Shown here: one piece after another, positions 1-8,700 of the stretch
Layout: the number at the start of each line of letters is the position of its first letter
Position numbering within the stretch: position 1 is the first letter of the stretch
NCBI GenBank assembly: GCA_002082585.1
Contig: CP020563.1
Location: 7,806,001-7,870,000 of the forward strand
Source: Kitasatospora albolonga
Lineage (GTDB): Bacteria; Actinomycetota; Actinomycetes; Streptomycetales; Streptomycetaceae
DNA length: 64,000 nt
Reading direction: 5' to 3'
Program-made: the position numbers and the translations under genes
The notes under the pieces: model-generated
Databases searched by the model: none
The model's input: the letters and a program-made list of their open reading frames with translations, nothing else
Told to the model about the DNA's origin: nothing

Positions 1-801
1 CTGGACCTCGGCCTGCGCACTGGATTCGGCGACGACCGGCTCTCCCTGGGCGCCCTGAAGATCTACACCGACGGCGGCATGATGGCACGCACGGCCGCGC
101 TCACCTCCCCGTACGAGGGAACGGACGGCAACACCGGACGGTTCCAGGACGACCCCGGGCGGATCGCCCGCCTCATCGTCGACGGCCACCTCGCCGGCTG
201 GCAGCTCGCCGTCCACGCCATCGGGGACCGCGCCGCCGACCTCGCGCTGGACGCCCTGGAGCAGGCCCAGAAGCTGAAGCCCCGGCCGGAGGCCCGCCAC
301 CGCATCGAACACGCCGGACTGATCCGCCCCGACCAGCTGCCCCGCTTCGCCGCGCTCGGCGTGAGCGCGGTGGTCCAGCCCAACTTCCTGCGGTACTTCG
401 GGGACGACTACGCGACGGTGATGGGGGAGCGGCGGGCCGGCTGGATGTACCGGGGCCGGGGCTTCCTGGACCACGGCGTCACCCTCGTCGGCTCCTCCGA
501 CCGGCCCGTCACGGACGGTTCGCCGCTCCGGGCGATCCAGTTCATGGTCGAACGCGCCTCCGTATCGGGCCGGATCATCGGCGGGGAGGAGGCGATCGGC
601 GTCGACGAGGCCCTGCGCGCGTACACGGTCGCCGGTGCCCACGCCTGCCACTGGGACGGTACGGCGGGCAGCCTCTCCCCGGGCAAGCGCGCCGACTTGG
701 TGGTCCTCGGCGACGACCCGCACCGGGTGGACCCCTCGCGGATCGGCGACATCGAGATCGTGACGACGTACGTGGACGGCCGGGACACGCGGGACGCGTA
801 G
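1..801 (+). CDS. amidohydrolase family protein, C-terminal part (5' end outside window)
   Basis: The frame is open from base 1, so the true start lies upstream. The visible 266 residues belong to the YtcJ-like Amidohydrolase_3 group of metal-dependent hydrolases. Visible marks are KIYTDGG near the start, AVHAIGDRA, RHRIEHAGL, a late GSSDRPV aspartate and the C-terminal GSLSPGKRADLVVL turn that closes the composite beta-sandwich of amidohydrolases. Substrate cannot be read from sequence; YtcJ-type enzymes act on amides or exoenzyme-type substrates. There is no signal peptide in the visible part. The next gene is 287 bases downstream on the same strand and not obviously linked. Confidence 0.85.
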   Translation: MDLGLRTGFGDDRLSLGALKIYTDGGMMARTAALTSPYEGTDGNTGRFQDDPGRIARLIVDGHLAGWQLAVHAIGDRAADLALDALEQAQKLKPRPEARHRIEHAGLIRPDQLPRFAALGVSAVVQPNFLRYFGDDYATVMGERRAGWMYRGRGFLDHGVTLVGSSDRPVTDGSPLRAIQFMVERASVSGRIIGGEEAIGVDEALRAYTVAGAHACHWDGTAGSLSPGKRADLVVLGDDPHRVDPSRIGDIEIVTTYVDGRDTRDA

Positions 802-813
802 GGGGCCATGGGC

Positions 814-859
814 CGTACGTGCCCGGCGTCGACAGCCCTCTCGTACGTGCCCGGCGTCG
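814..859 (+). repeat. 18-bp direct repeat in intergenic region
   Basis: The 18-base string cgtacgtgcccggcgtcg occurs at 814-831 and again at 842-859, spaced by 28 bases start to start. It lies in the 287-base gap between the amidohydrolase and the MraY-like gene. The rest of the gap has a short AT-rich patch around 926-955 that could hold a promoter for the downstream gene. No function is evident for the repeat. Confidence 0.5.
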
Positions 860-1088
860 GCGGTCCTGCCGTACGCGCCCCGGTGCCGTGCGGCCCGAAC
901 CCGCACCGGTCGGGGTGCGGCCCGCCCAGAACAATACGGCGTCTTTTTCGTGTTATTCAGGGCGAATAGGGACATTGGCCCCGTAGGTTGGGGAGATCGC
1001 CAGGTGACCGGCGTCGTACGTCACCCCGACACCGCAACCGGACGCGCGCGCCGGGCCGCCGCTGTTCGAACGAGGAAAGGCAGGGCAG

Positions 1089-2279
1089 GTGAACGTGGTT
1101 GGGATCATCGCCTCCGCTGTGGCCGCGCTGTTCAGCACGGTCGTACTCGCCAAGGGCGTCCGCCGCGCGGCGCTCCGCTGCGGAGCCGGGCGCGAGCCGG
1201 GCGGGCGTCCGTCGCGGGCCGGGGCGGTACGCAGACTGGGCGGCGCCACGGTCGTCCTCGGCGTCGGCGCCGCTGTCGCCGCGGGCTGGGGGCTCGGCGC
1301 GGCGGGCGGCTCCGGCCGTGCCGTCGGAGGGCTGCTGGCGGGGGCCGGAGCCGTCGCCGCCCTGGGGCTCGTCCATGAACTGCGGCCGCTCCCCGTCCCT
1401 CTGCGGCTGGCCGTCCAGACGGGAGCCGCCACCCTCACCGTCTGCCTCGCCGGGCTCTCGCTCGCGGCGGGCGTCCCGGCCGTGATCGGGATCGTCCTCC
1501 TCACCAACGCCTTCGCCCTGCTCGACACCGCCGACGGGGCGCTGGCGACCGTCGGGGCCGTCACCGCCGCCGGGCTGCTCGCCTGCGCCGCCGTCGAGGG
1601 CCTGTCCGGGCCCGCCCTGCTGCCGGCCGCCCTCCTCGCCGGTCTCCTCGGCTTCCTGCTCCACAACTGGCACCCCGCGCGCATCCGCCCCGGCGCGTCC
1701 TGCTCCCTGTTCACCGGATTCGCCCTGGCCTCCTCCGGCGCGCTGCTCCTCGCGGCGGCACCGCCGGAGCGCGCCGCGTGGGCGGCGCTGCCCGTCCTGG
1801 CGACCGTGGCCCTCGCCGACACCGCTCTCGTCCTGGCGTCCCGCCGCCGCGCGTCCCGCCCCCTCCTCCGGAACGCGGGCGACCACATCACGCACCGCCT
1901 GCGCCGGGTCCGCGTCACCGTGCCCGGCACGGCCGTCGTCCTCGGCCTGTGGGCGGTGGTGCCGGTGGTGACCGGGACGCTGGTGTACGGGGGGCTGCTG
2001 CACCCCGCGCTCGTTCTCGTACCGCTGGCGGGCAGCGCGGCGGCCGTCCTCGCCCTGCTGAGGGTTCCGGTGTACGTGGCCCCGCCCAGGACCGGCACCC
2101 GCCGCCCGGCCACCGGAACCGCGCACCCGCCGGTCCCGTCGGCCCCGCCCGTCCCTTCCGTCCCGGCAGGCGGTACGCCGACGGGCACCGCCCCCGCCCG
2201 GACCGCCACGGGACGCCCCACCGTGCCGCCGCCCCCCGCCGCCCGCCCCACCGTCGGCCTCACCGCCGACCGGGGCTGA
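1089..2279 (+). CDS. MraY/WecA-like polyprenyl-phosphate glycosylphosphotransferase homologue, degenerate active site
   Basis: A 396-residue multi-spanning membrane protein starting at GTG 1089, behind a GAGGAAAG ribosome site. The topology and landmark motifs match glycosyltransferase family 4 (MraY, WecA, TagO), which attach a sugar phosphate to undecaprenyl phosphate. NAFALLDTADG (140-150) matches the family NxxNxxDGxDG loop and HPARIRPGASCSLFTGF matches the PAxxFxGDxGSxxxG loop. Several catalytic positions are changed: the first DD pair is HE (about 96-97), the NLxDG asparagine and first glycine are altered, and the aspartate of GDxGS is missing. A proline/threonine-rich tail follows residue 345. 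It is probably not a normal transferase. It could be a regulatory or structural relative; MmsA-type function is not claimed. Confidence 0.7.
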   Translation: MNVVGIIASAVAALFSTVVLAKGVRRAALRCGAGREPGGRPSRAGAVRRLGGATVVLGVGAAVAAGWGLGAAGGSGRAVGGLLAGAGAVAALGLVHELRPLPVPLRLAVQTGAATLTVCLAGLSLAAGVPAVIGIVLLTNAFALLDTADGALATVGAVTAAGLLACAAVEGLSGPALLPAALLAGLLGFLLHNWHPARIRPGASCSLFTGFALASSGALLLAAAPPERAAWAALPVLATVALADTALVLASRRRASRPLLRNAGDHITHRLRRVRVTVPGTAVVLGLWAVVPVVTGTLVYGGLLHPALVLVPLAGSAAAVLALLRVPVYVAPPRTGTRRPATGTAHPPVPSAPPVPSVPAGGTPTGTAPARTATGRPTVPPPPAARPTVGLTADRG

Positions 2280-2308
2280 GGCGGGGGCCGTCCGCAGGCG
2301 CGGCCGGG

Positions 2309-3196
2309 TCAGGCCCGCCACCGGCCGAGCGTGGCGCGGGCCGCCGTGCGCGCGTACGGGGACACCATCAGGACCGGCGCCCACGGCCAGGTGTGGCGCA
2401 GGCAGTACACCCACCACTGGCGCGGCGGCAGCTCCGTCCCGGAGGTGACCCGGCGCAGCGCCTCCCGCACCCCGATCCCCGGCTCCAGGGAACCGGGGAC
2501 GTCCGGCCCTCCCGCGCACACGCCCACGGGCGACGGGGCGACGAAGGCGGGGACCCCGGCCCGCCGGGCGCGGAAGCCGTGGTCGTAGTCGCCCATCCGG
2601 TGGCGGAACACCTTGTCGGGGTCGCCGACCAGGTCGTGCACGGCACGGGAGAGCAGCACCACCCGGCCGTCGTACGTGTCGCAGGGCTCGGGGCCCTCCC
2701 CGCCGGGCTCGACGAGCGTGAGGGACCGGCCGCGCCGCCCCGAGTACACCGTGGCCCCGTCCGGGTCCCGGACCGCGCCGACGACGACCGCCCCGGCCCC
2801 GACCGCGTCCGCCGCACCGAGGAGCACGGCGAGGGCGTCCGGGAACAGCTCCACCCCGTCGTCCAGCCACAGCTGGTGCGTCCAGCGGTGGCTCGGCCCG
2901 CCCGGCCTGCCGCTGAGCGAGCCGCCCCCGCCTCCGCCGCTGCGGCTGTTGCGGCTCGCGATGCGCAGCGCCTGGTTGCGCGGGACGTCCGGGCCCACCG
3001 ACATGACCTCCACGGCCGGATGGAGCAGGCGAACGGCTTCCGGAGTACCGTCGGTGCTGCCCGTGTCGACCAGGTGCACACCCAGCGTGGCGTGGGCCGG
3101 GAGCCCGCGCCGGTCCTCCAGGGCACGCAGCGCCGCCAGGGTCCGCGCGCGCCGGTTGTGACTCGTCATCAACACGGCCAGGTGGATGGAGTGCAC
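2309..3196 (-). CDS. family 2 glycosyltransferase
   Basis: A 295-residue GT-A fold protein. It begins LAVLMTSHNRRARTLAAL, followed by HLVDTGSTDGTPEAV, the nucleotide-sugar binding strand of GT2 enzymes. The divalent-metal motif appears as LWLDDGVELF about 135 residues in, and GDYDHGFRARRAG resembles the acceptor-side ED/GxDxxF segment. A glycine/serine-rich insert (about 85-95) separates the donor loop from the metal motif. No membrane segments are seen, so it probably acts at the cytoplasmic membrane face. Start is GTG 3196, with GAGGAG 8 bases upstream. The gene is divergent from the PI-PLC-like gene across a 69-base AT-rich gap. Donor and acceptor are unknown. Confidence 0.8.
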   Translation of the reverse strand: MHSIHLAVLMTSHNRRARTLAALRALEDRRGLPAHATLGVHLVDTGSTDGTPEAVRLLHPAVEVMSVGPDVPRNQALRIASRNSRSGGGGGGSLSGRPGGPSHRWTHQLWLDDGVELFPDALAVLLGAADAVGAGAVVVGAVRDPDGATVYSGRRGRSLTLVEPGGEGPEPCDTYDGRVVLLSRAVHDLVGDPDKVFRHRMGDYDHGFRARRAGVPAFVAPSPVGVCAGGPDVPGSLEPGIGVREALRRVTSGTELPPRQWWVYCLRHTWPWAPVLMVSPYARTAARATLGRWRA

Positions 3197-3265
3197 GGCG
3201 GGCTCCTCAGTGCTCGAATCTCATCATTCATGCATAAAAGCCGATAATCCGCATAGGCTGAGTGG

Positions 3266-5482
3266 GTGAGCGCCGCACCGATGGAGACCCCGTTCCCGCC
3301 CGAGCCCGGCCCCCTCGCCCCGAGCGGTACCCGCCGGACGGTGCGCGGGGTGGCGTTCGTCCTCGCCGCGCTCTCGGTGCTGACGGTCGCGCTCACCTCG
3401 ACGGTCCGCGCCACCGTCCTCTCGCCGGGCTTCTACCAGTCCGTCCTGGACGAGGAGTCGGCGTACGACCGCCTCTACAGCGAGGTGCTCGTCGACCCGC
3501 AGACCGCCCCCGTCACCCGCGACCTCCTGGCCCACCTGCCCGTCCCCGAGGCGCTGGTGACGTCCAACGTCAAGGTCGTCCTGCCGCCCGCGACGGTCCG
3601 CTCGCTCACCGACCAGCAGATCCACGCGCTCACCGACTACCTGCGCGGCGACACCCGTGAACTGCGGCTGAACGTGGACATCGAACCGGTGCTGGCGAAT
3701 CTGGCCGAGCTCGCGCGCATCTACTTCGGCGACCTGGTCGCCAACCTCCAGGACCAGGACGAACCCGACTTCGCCCGCTTCACCGCCGACCTCACCGCGG
3801 CCCTCGAAGCCCTCCGGGAGGGCCGGGCGCCCGCCCTGCCCGTCCTGCCGCTCACCGAGGACCAGGCGGCCCGCGCCGCCGACGTCCTGCTGTCCCTCGT
3901 GCCCGCGCGCGAACGGGAGGCCCTGCGCCCGGAGGTGGAGGTGGCCCTGGGGCGGGGTGACGTGGCGTCCGCGCTGGCGACGACGGCCGCCGCCGCGCTC
4001 GCCGACGGATCGCGGACGGCGGTGGCCGATCTGCGCACCACGCTCCAGGGCGGTACGTGGGACCTCACCGCGACCCTGGCGGCGGCGGGCAACGACCTCG
4101 AGGTCCTGGAGCGGGCGCGGGAGCGCGTACAGCGTCTGACGCAGCTCCAGATCCTCGCCACCGTCCTGGCCCTGGCCTCCCTCGCGGTGCTCTGGACCAC
4201 CGGCTCCGGCGGCTCGGCCCGGCGGCTGATGGCGCTGGGCCAGGCGATGGCCTGCGGCGGGATGCTCGCCGCGGTGGCCGTCCTGCTGACCCGGCCGGTC
4301 ACCGGGGGCCGGTTCCTCGCCACCGAGCCCTCCTGGCCGCCGAGCGTCACCGCCCTCGTCGAGGACCTCCAGCGCAACGCCGTGGACCAGCTGGTGGCCA
4401 CCGGGCTGACCGCCGCCCTCACGGCCCTCGTCGGCGGGGTGCTCCTCACCGCCACCGGCTGGGCCTTCCTGGTGCGCCCGCGCACGCTGCCCGCGCCCAC
4501 CGCCGTACGGGGCGTCGCCGCGGGCGTGACCTGCGCCGCGCTGGCGGGCGCCCTGCTCGTCCCGCCGGTCCTCGGCCCGTCCGCGCCCCGCCGCTGCCAG
4601 GGCAGCGCCGAACTCTGCGACCTGCGCTACGACGAGGTCGCCCACCTCACCGCCCACAACGCCATGTCCACCACCGCCGACCGCTTCATCGGTCCCCTCC
4701 AGGACCCCGACATCACCACCCAGCTCGACAGCGGGGTCCGCGCGCTCCAGCTGGACACGTACCACTGGGAGAGCCCGCAGGACATCGCCACCCGGCTCGA
4801 CAACCCCGAGTTCACGCCCGAGCAGCGCCGGCTGATCTCCGCCGCGATCGACCGGGCCAACCCGCCGCGCGAGGGCCTCTGGCTCTGCCACAGCGTCTGC
4901 CGGGCCGGGGCGGTCGAACTGGTCCCGACGCTGGAGGACATCGGCGCCTGGCTGCGCGCCAACCCCACCGAGATCGTGACGCTGATCGTCCAGGACGACA
5001 TCGGGGCAGAGGAGACCGAGGAGGCGTTCCACCGGGCGGGGCTCGGGGAACTGCTCCACACCCCGCACGAGGACCCCGAGGAGCCGTGGCCCACGCTGAA
5101 GGAGATGATCGACAGCGGCCGACGGCTCGTGGTGTTCGCCGAGAAGGCGGACGGCCCCGCCCCCTGGTACCGCAACTTCTACCGCTACGGGATGGAGACC
5201 CCGTTCGCCTTCCGCAGCCCCGACGAGATGAGCTGCGAGCCGAACCGGGGCGGTACGGACAAACGCCTCTTCCTGCTCAACCACTTCGTCACCAACGGCG
5301 GCGGCAGCCGACTGGACGCGGGCCGGATCAACGCCCGTGACTGGCTGCTGGAGCGGGCCCGGGCCTGCGAGGCCGAACGCGGCAGCCCGGTCAACTTCGT
5401 CGCCGTCGACTACACGACCGTGGGCGACGCACTCGGAGCGGTGGAGGAACTGAACAACCACCGTGCGGAGGAAGGCCGCTGA
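3266..5482 (+). CDS. membrane protein with extracellular PI-PLC-like catalytic domain
   Basis: A 738-residue protein with an N-terminal membrane segment (about 28-50), a soluble, largely helical segment (60-285), then a group of hydrophobic segments between about 290 and 440. A C-terminal domain (465-738) resembles the X domain of phosphatidylinositol-specific phospholipase C. The two acid-base histidines of that family are recognisable in HLTAHNAMST and GLWLCHSVC, with LQLDTYHW carrying the metal or substrate acid. The final domain should lie outside the membrane. Family members cleave glycerophospho-inositol linkages, but bacterial PI-PLC-like domains often have unknown lipid substrates. 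Start is GTG 3266; ATG 3281 in the same frame is an alternative. Confidence 0.75.
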   Translation: MSAAPMETPFPPEPGPLAPSGTRRTVRGVAFVLAALSVLTVALTSTVRATVLSPGFYQSVLDEESAYDRLYSEVLVDPQTAPVTRDLLAHLPVPEALVTSNVKVVLPPATVRSLTDQQIHALTDYLRGDTRELRLNVDIEPVLANLAELARIYFGDLVANLQDQDEPDFARFTADLTAALEALREGRAPALPVLPLTEDQAARAADVLLSLVPAREREALRPEVEVALGRGDVASALATTAAAALADGSRTAVADLRTTLQGGTWDLTATLAAAGNDLEVLERARERVQRLTQLQILATVLALASLAVLWTTGSGGSARRLMALGQAMACGGMLAAVAVLLTRPVTGGRFLATEPSWPPSVTALVEDLQRNAVDQLVATGLTAALTALVGGVLLTATGWAFLVRPRTLPAPTAVRGVAAGVTCAALAGALLVPPVLGPSAPRRCQGSAELCDLRYDEVAHLTAHNAMSTTADRFIGPLQDPDITTQLDSGVRALQLDTYHWESPQDIATRLDNPEFTPEQRRLISAAIDRANPPREGLWLCHSVCRAGAVELVPTLEDIGAWLRANPTEIVTLIVQDDIGAEETEEAFHRAGLGELLHTPHEDPEEPWPTLKEMIDSGRRLVVFAEKADGPAPWYRNFYRYGMETPFAFRSPDEMSCEPNRGGTDKRLFLLNHFVTNGGGSRLDAGRINARDWLLERARACEAERGSPVNFVAVDYTTVGDALGAVEELNNHRAEEGR

Positions 5483-5672
5483 CCCTGCGTCAACTGTCCT
5501 GCCGGGGCCGTGGGGTGAGCGCCGGACCGGGGCCGGGCGCTCATGAGAAGCTACGTGCTGGAGACCTCGCGGTCGTACGGACCACGGACCGGGCCGCACG
5601 ATCGCGAGCGGACCAGACGGACAGGCAGAGCCGACAGGCAAGCAGAGCAGAGAGAACGGGGAACCAGCGCAC

Positions 5673-6614
5673 ATGACCGCTCCGAGCGACCCCGCACCGC
5701 CCAGCGGCGCCCCCGCCCCGCACGGCGCCGGACGCCTGCTGGCCGTGAGCGACCTCCACGTGGCGGTCACCGACAACCGGCCCATCGTGGAATCCCTCCA
5801 CCCCACCTCCGAGGCGGACTGGCTCATCGTCGCGGGCGATGTGGCGGAGCGACCCGAGGACATCCGGTGGGCGCTGGGCCTCCTCGCGGAACGGTTCGCC
5901 CAGGTGATCTGGACCCCCGGCAACCACGAGCTGTGGACCCTGGACAAGGACCCGGTCCGGCTGCGCGGACAGGCCCGGTACGACCACCTCGTCGAACTCT
6001 GCCGCGAACTCGGCGTGCTGACCCCCGAGGACCCGTTCCCGCTCTGGCCCGGCCCCGACGGACCGGTGGCGATCGCCCCGCTCTTCCTCCTGTACGACTA
6101 CACCTTCCGCGCCCCCGGAACGCACACGAAGGAGGAGTCGCTGGCCGTCGCCCACCAGTCCGGCATCGTCTGCAACGACGAGTACCTCCTCCACCCCGAC
6201 CCGTACCCGACCCGGGACGACTGGTGCCGGGCCCGGGTCGCGGAGACCGAGCGCAGGCTCGCCGCCCACGACCCGGAGATCCCGCTCGTCCTCGCCGGGC
6301 ACTGGCCGCTGGTCCGGGAACCCACGTCGATCATGTGGTACCCGGAGTTCGCCCAGTGGTGCGGCACCGAACTGACCGCCGACTGGCACCGCCGCTTCAA
6401 CGTCTCGGCCGTCGTCTACGGGCACCTCCACATCCCCCGTACGACCTGGTACGACGGAGTGCGCTTCGAGGAGGTCTCGATCGGCTACCCGAGGGAGTGG
6501 CGCGAGCGGGGCCACCCGCGCGGCCTGCTGCGCCAGATCCTCCCGTACGAGCCGGAGTCCGCACCCCCGGCCCGTACCGGCACCGGTACCGCCACCTCCG
6601 GAGGTTCCCTGTGA
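5673..6614 (+). CDS. calcineurin-like metallophosphoesterase
   Basis: A 313-residue phosphoesterase. The dinuclear-metal ligands are in order: SDLHV (D-x-H), VAGDVAE (GDxx), TPGNHELW (GNHE), AGHWPL and YGHLHIPRT (GHxH). It therefore has a complete active site. The substrate is not predictable. The gene overlaps the start of the phosphopantetheinyl transferase gene (GTG 6611 inside its stop region), so the two are translationally coupled. The pairing of such a phosphoesterase with an Sfp-type transferase may reflect 4'-phosphopantetheine turnover, but that is inference from context only. Confidence 0.88.
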   Translation: MTAPSDPAPPSGAPAPHGAGRLLAVSDLHVAVTDNRPIVESLHPTSEADWLIVAGDVAERPEDIRWALGLLAERFAQVIWTPGNHELWTLDKDPVRLRGQARYDHLVELCRELGVLTPEDPFPLWPGPDGPVAIAPLFLLYDYTFRAPGTHTKEESLAVAHQSGIVCNDEYLLHPDPYPTRDDWCRARVAETERRLAAHDPEIPLVLAGHWPLVREPTSIMWYPEFAQWCGTELTADWHRRFNVSAVVYGHLHIPRTTWYDGVRFEEVSIGYPREWRERGHPRGLLRQILPYEPESAPPARTGTGTATSGGSL

Positions 6615-7306
6615 TCGAGCGGCTGCTGCCCGCGTACGTCGTCTGCGCCGCCACACGCGAGGTGACCGTGCCGGACGGAACCCTCTTCCCCGAGGAGGAG
6701 GCGATCGTCGCCAAGGCCCTGGCCAAACGCCGGAACGACTTCACGACGGCCCGGGCCTGCGCACGGCGGGCCATGCGCGGGCTGGGGCTGGAACCCGTCG
6801 CCGTACTCCACGGCAAGCGCGGTATGCCCCTGTGGCCCGACGGGATCGTCGGCAGCCTCACGCACTGCGACGGATACCGGGCGGCGGCGCTCGCCCGCGC
6901 GGCGGACGTCCTGTCGCTGGGGGTCGACGCCGAACCGCACGCCCCGCTGCCCGACGGTGTGGGGGCGCTGGTGGTGCGCCCGGAGGAACAGGAACGGTTC
7001 ACCGGACCGCCCGCCGGGGAGGAGGGCGGCATCCACTGGGACCGGGTGCTGTTCAGCGCGAAGGAGAGCGTCTTCAAGACCTGGTACCCGCTCACGCTGA
7101 CCGAGCTCGACTTCGACGAGGCGGACCTGACGTTCCACCGGGAGGGGGACCGCGCGGCCGAAGGGACCTTCACGGCACGGCTGTTGCGCACCGACCCGGC
7201 CCTGCCGCCCACGCTGGAGGGGCGGTGGCGGGTGGAGGGCGGCATCGTCACCACGGCGGTGCTGCTGCGGCCGGACTGGCGGGAGACCGGTGGCGCGGTC
7301 GGCTGA
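6611..7306 (+). CDS. 4'-phosphopantetheinyl transferase (EntD/Sfp type)
   Basis: The product is 231 residues when started at GTG 6611, which overlaps the stop codon of the metallophosphoesterase gene; a longer reading frame upstream is out of context. It transfers the phosphopantetheine arm of coenzyme A to carrier proteins of polyketide and non-ribosomal peptide synthases. Diagnostic motifs are GSLTHCDGYRAAA, LGVDAEPH (magnesium-binding GVDxE) and FSAKESVFKTWYP (WxxKES-like, K and E present). The layout matches short EntD-like enzymes of Streptomyces. It is cytoplasmic. The window itself contains no PKS or NRPS, so its carrier-protein partners lie elsewhere. Confidence 0.92.
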   Translation: MIERLLPAYVVCAATREVTVPDGTLFPEEEAIVAKALAKRRNDFTTARACARRAMRGLGLEPVAVLHGKRGMPLWPDGIVGSLTHCDGYRAAALARAADVLSLGVDAEPHAPLPDGVGALVVRPEEQERFTGPPAGEEGGIHWDRVLFSAKESVFKTWYPLTLTELDFDEADLTFHREGDRAAEGTFTARLLRTDPALPPTLEGRWRVEGGIVTTAVLLRPDWRETGGAVG

Positions 7307-7389
7307 GCGGCTGGTCGACGGAGAGCGGGCCCCGGCGGCCGGTCGCCTTCGGTGGTCCGGGGACCTGTCCGGGAGTCCCCGGGGCCTGT

Positions 7390-8202
7390 TCAGGAGTCCC
7401 GGGAGGCGGTGAGCGGCCGTCCCAGCCGGACGTTCCACCGGCCCGCCCGCCCGCTGAGCTCCGTGAGGGCCAACGGGGCGACATCCAGCCGCCAGAACGC
7501 CTCCAGCGGCAGCGCCAGGGCGTGCACGACCGCCGACCGTACGACGGCGGGCTCGGCGACCGCGAGGAGGCTCCCGCCCCCGGGTCCGAGGACCCCGCCG
7601 AGTCTCTCCGTGCTGTCCGGTGTCTCCCGGCCGCCGGGAACCTGTGCGCCGCCGGAGGTCTCCGTACCGCCGGGAACCTGTGCGTCGCTGGAGGTCTCCG
7701 TACCGCCGGGAACCTGTGCGTCGCTGGACGTCTCCGTACGGCTGGGAACTTTTGTGCTGCCGGACGCCCCTCCACCGCCGGGTACCTCCGTACTACCGCC
7801 CGGCGCCTCCCCGCCGACGGTCCCGTCCAGCCAGCGGCCCACCCGCTCCACCAGTTCCCGCAGCGACTCGCCCCCGTGCGGAGCGGCCGAGGGGTCGCCG
7901 AGCCAGGCGGCCACGGCCGACGGTTCGGCCGCGCCCACCTCGTCGAGGCGCCGCCCGCTCCACCGCCCGAGGTCCCAGCCGGTGAGCGCCGGTTCGGGGG
8001 TCGCGGTCAGACCGAGCGCGGCGGCGGTCCCGAGGCACCGCTCGGAGGGGCCGCTCAGCACCGGGCCCGCCTTCGGCAGGGCGGAGGCCGCCGCCCGCGC
8101 GCTCCGCTCCCCGGCGCGGTCGAGCGGGGCGTCGCCGTCGAAGCGGGCCTCCCGGAGCGCCGCGTTCATCGCCGGTGAGACCAACATCACCCGTACTGTC
8201 AT
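7390..8202 (-). CDS. histidine-phosphatase superfamily protein lacking the catalytic histidines
   Basis: A 270-residue protein of phosphoglycerate-mutase/CobC-like fold. The fold is recognisable from the spacing of RFDGDAPLDRAGERSA, SGPSERCLGTAAAL, GWDLGRWSGRRLDEV and PHGGESLRELVERV. The hallmark RHG at the end of strand 1 is replaced by SPA (MLVSPAMNAAL). The second histidine, normally in a SHG-like strand, is replaced by AVAEPAVVR. It is therefore probably catalytically dead. A 36-bp in-frame repeat inserts a glycine/threonine-rich stretch into the middle. It is divergent from the cobalamin-riboswitch/cbtBA unit, which suggests a link to cobalt or cobalamin metabolism. Confidence 0.72.
   Translation of the reverse strand: MTVRVMLVSPAMNAALREARFDGDAPLDRAGERSARAAASALPKAGPVLSGPSERCLGTAAALGLTATPEPALTGWDLGRWSGRRLDEVGAAEPSAVAAWLGDPSAAPHGGESLRELVERVGRWLDGTVGGEAPGGSTEVPGGGGASGSTKVPSRTETSSDAQVPGGTETSSDAQVPGGTETSGGAQVPGGRETPDSTERLGGVLGPGGGSLLAVAEPAVVRSAVVHALALPLEAFWRLDVAPLALTELSGRAGRWNVRLGRPLTASRDS
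7633..7776 (-). repeat. four in-frame 36-bp tandem repeats
   Basis: Units at 7633-7668, 7669-7704, 7705-7740 and a degenerate fourth at 7741-7776. The first three differ by only a few bases. On the minus strand they encode a 12-residue repeat of the type SSDAQVPGGTET. The length is a multiple of three, so copy-number change would not break the histidine-phosphatase-like gene. The insert lies between the GES and the last strand of the fold, where a surface loop is expected. Confidence 0.85.
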
Positions 8203-8309
8203 GTTCCTGCCTCAAGTCTTTCCGTGACGGCTCCAACGCCCTTGAACGGCGGGCGATTCGGGGCCCGAAGCTCAGCAGATTGCACCATGGCGGCGCCTGC
8301 GTACAGGCG

Positions 8310-8455
8310 GTATGGTCACGTCGACCATGACGACGGTGTGACGGAAGTCCGGTGGAAATCCGGCACGGTCGCGCCACTGTGAACCCGTATCTCCGCGGGA
8401 AGTCAGACCCGGCACCTTCGTCCGACGCACCACGACAGGGACGCGTGTTCCCACA
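8310..8455 (+). promoter_or_regulatory. cobalamin riboswitch upstream of cbtB
   Basis: The segment carries the B12-box pattern: ggaagtccggtggaaatccg, then cacggtcgcgccactgtgaa, followed by ggaagtcagacccggcacc before the ribosome site of cbtB. These match the conserved core of adenosylcobalamin riboswitches (GGTGAAATCC, GCCACTG and AGTCAGA elements). It is known that this RNA represses genes for cobalamin or cobalt uptake when the coenzyme is abundant. The boundaries are approximate because the outer P1 helix was not folded. Confidence 0.88.
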
Positions 8456-8467
8456 GGAGGTTCCGCC

Positions 8468-8683
8468 ATGGCTCAGTCCGCCGCTCCCGCGACGGGGGCA
8501 CCCGCCATCACCCCGATCTCGGCCAAGGCCCTTGCCCCCTGGGCGGTCTTCGTCGGCATCCTGGCGCTCGTACTGCTGTACTTCGTCGGCGCCGAACAGG
8601 GCGCCACCGCGCTCATCTCGGGCGAGGGCGTCCACGAATGGGTCCACGACGGCCGCCACCTCCTCGGTTTCCCCTGCCACTGA
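8468..8683 (+). CDS. cbtB: CbtB, small subunit of cobalt transporter
   Basis: A 71-residue protein with one central membrane segment (about 24-45) and the C-terminal CbtB histidine motif, seen as HEWVHDGRHLLGFPCH. CbtB is known as the partner of CbtA in B12-regulated cobalt uptake. ACAGGAGG lies just upstream of ATG 8468, directly after the riboswitch. cbtA follows after a 139-base gap that contains a 9-bp repeat array. Confidence 0.92.
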   Translation: MAQSAAPATGAPAITPISAKALAPWAVFVGILALVLLYFVGAEQGATALISGEGVHEWVHDGRHLLGFPCH

Positions 8684-8700
8684 GCCGCCTGCCGTACCCG

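Noticed and set aside
3224..5947. 907-residue open frame on the minus strand
   Set aside because: It is antisense to the PI-PLC-like gene; composition is low-complexity and follows the GC-rich third-position pattern of the plus-strand gene.
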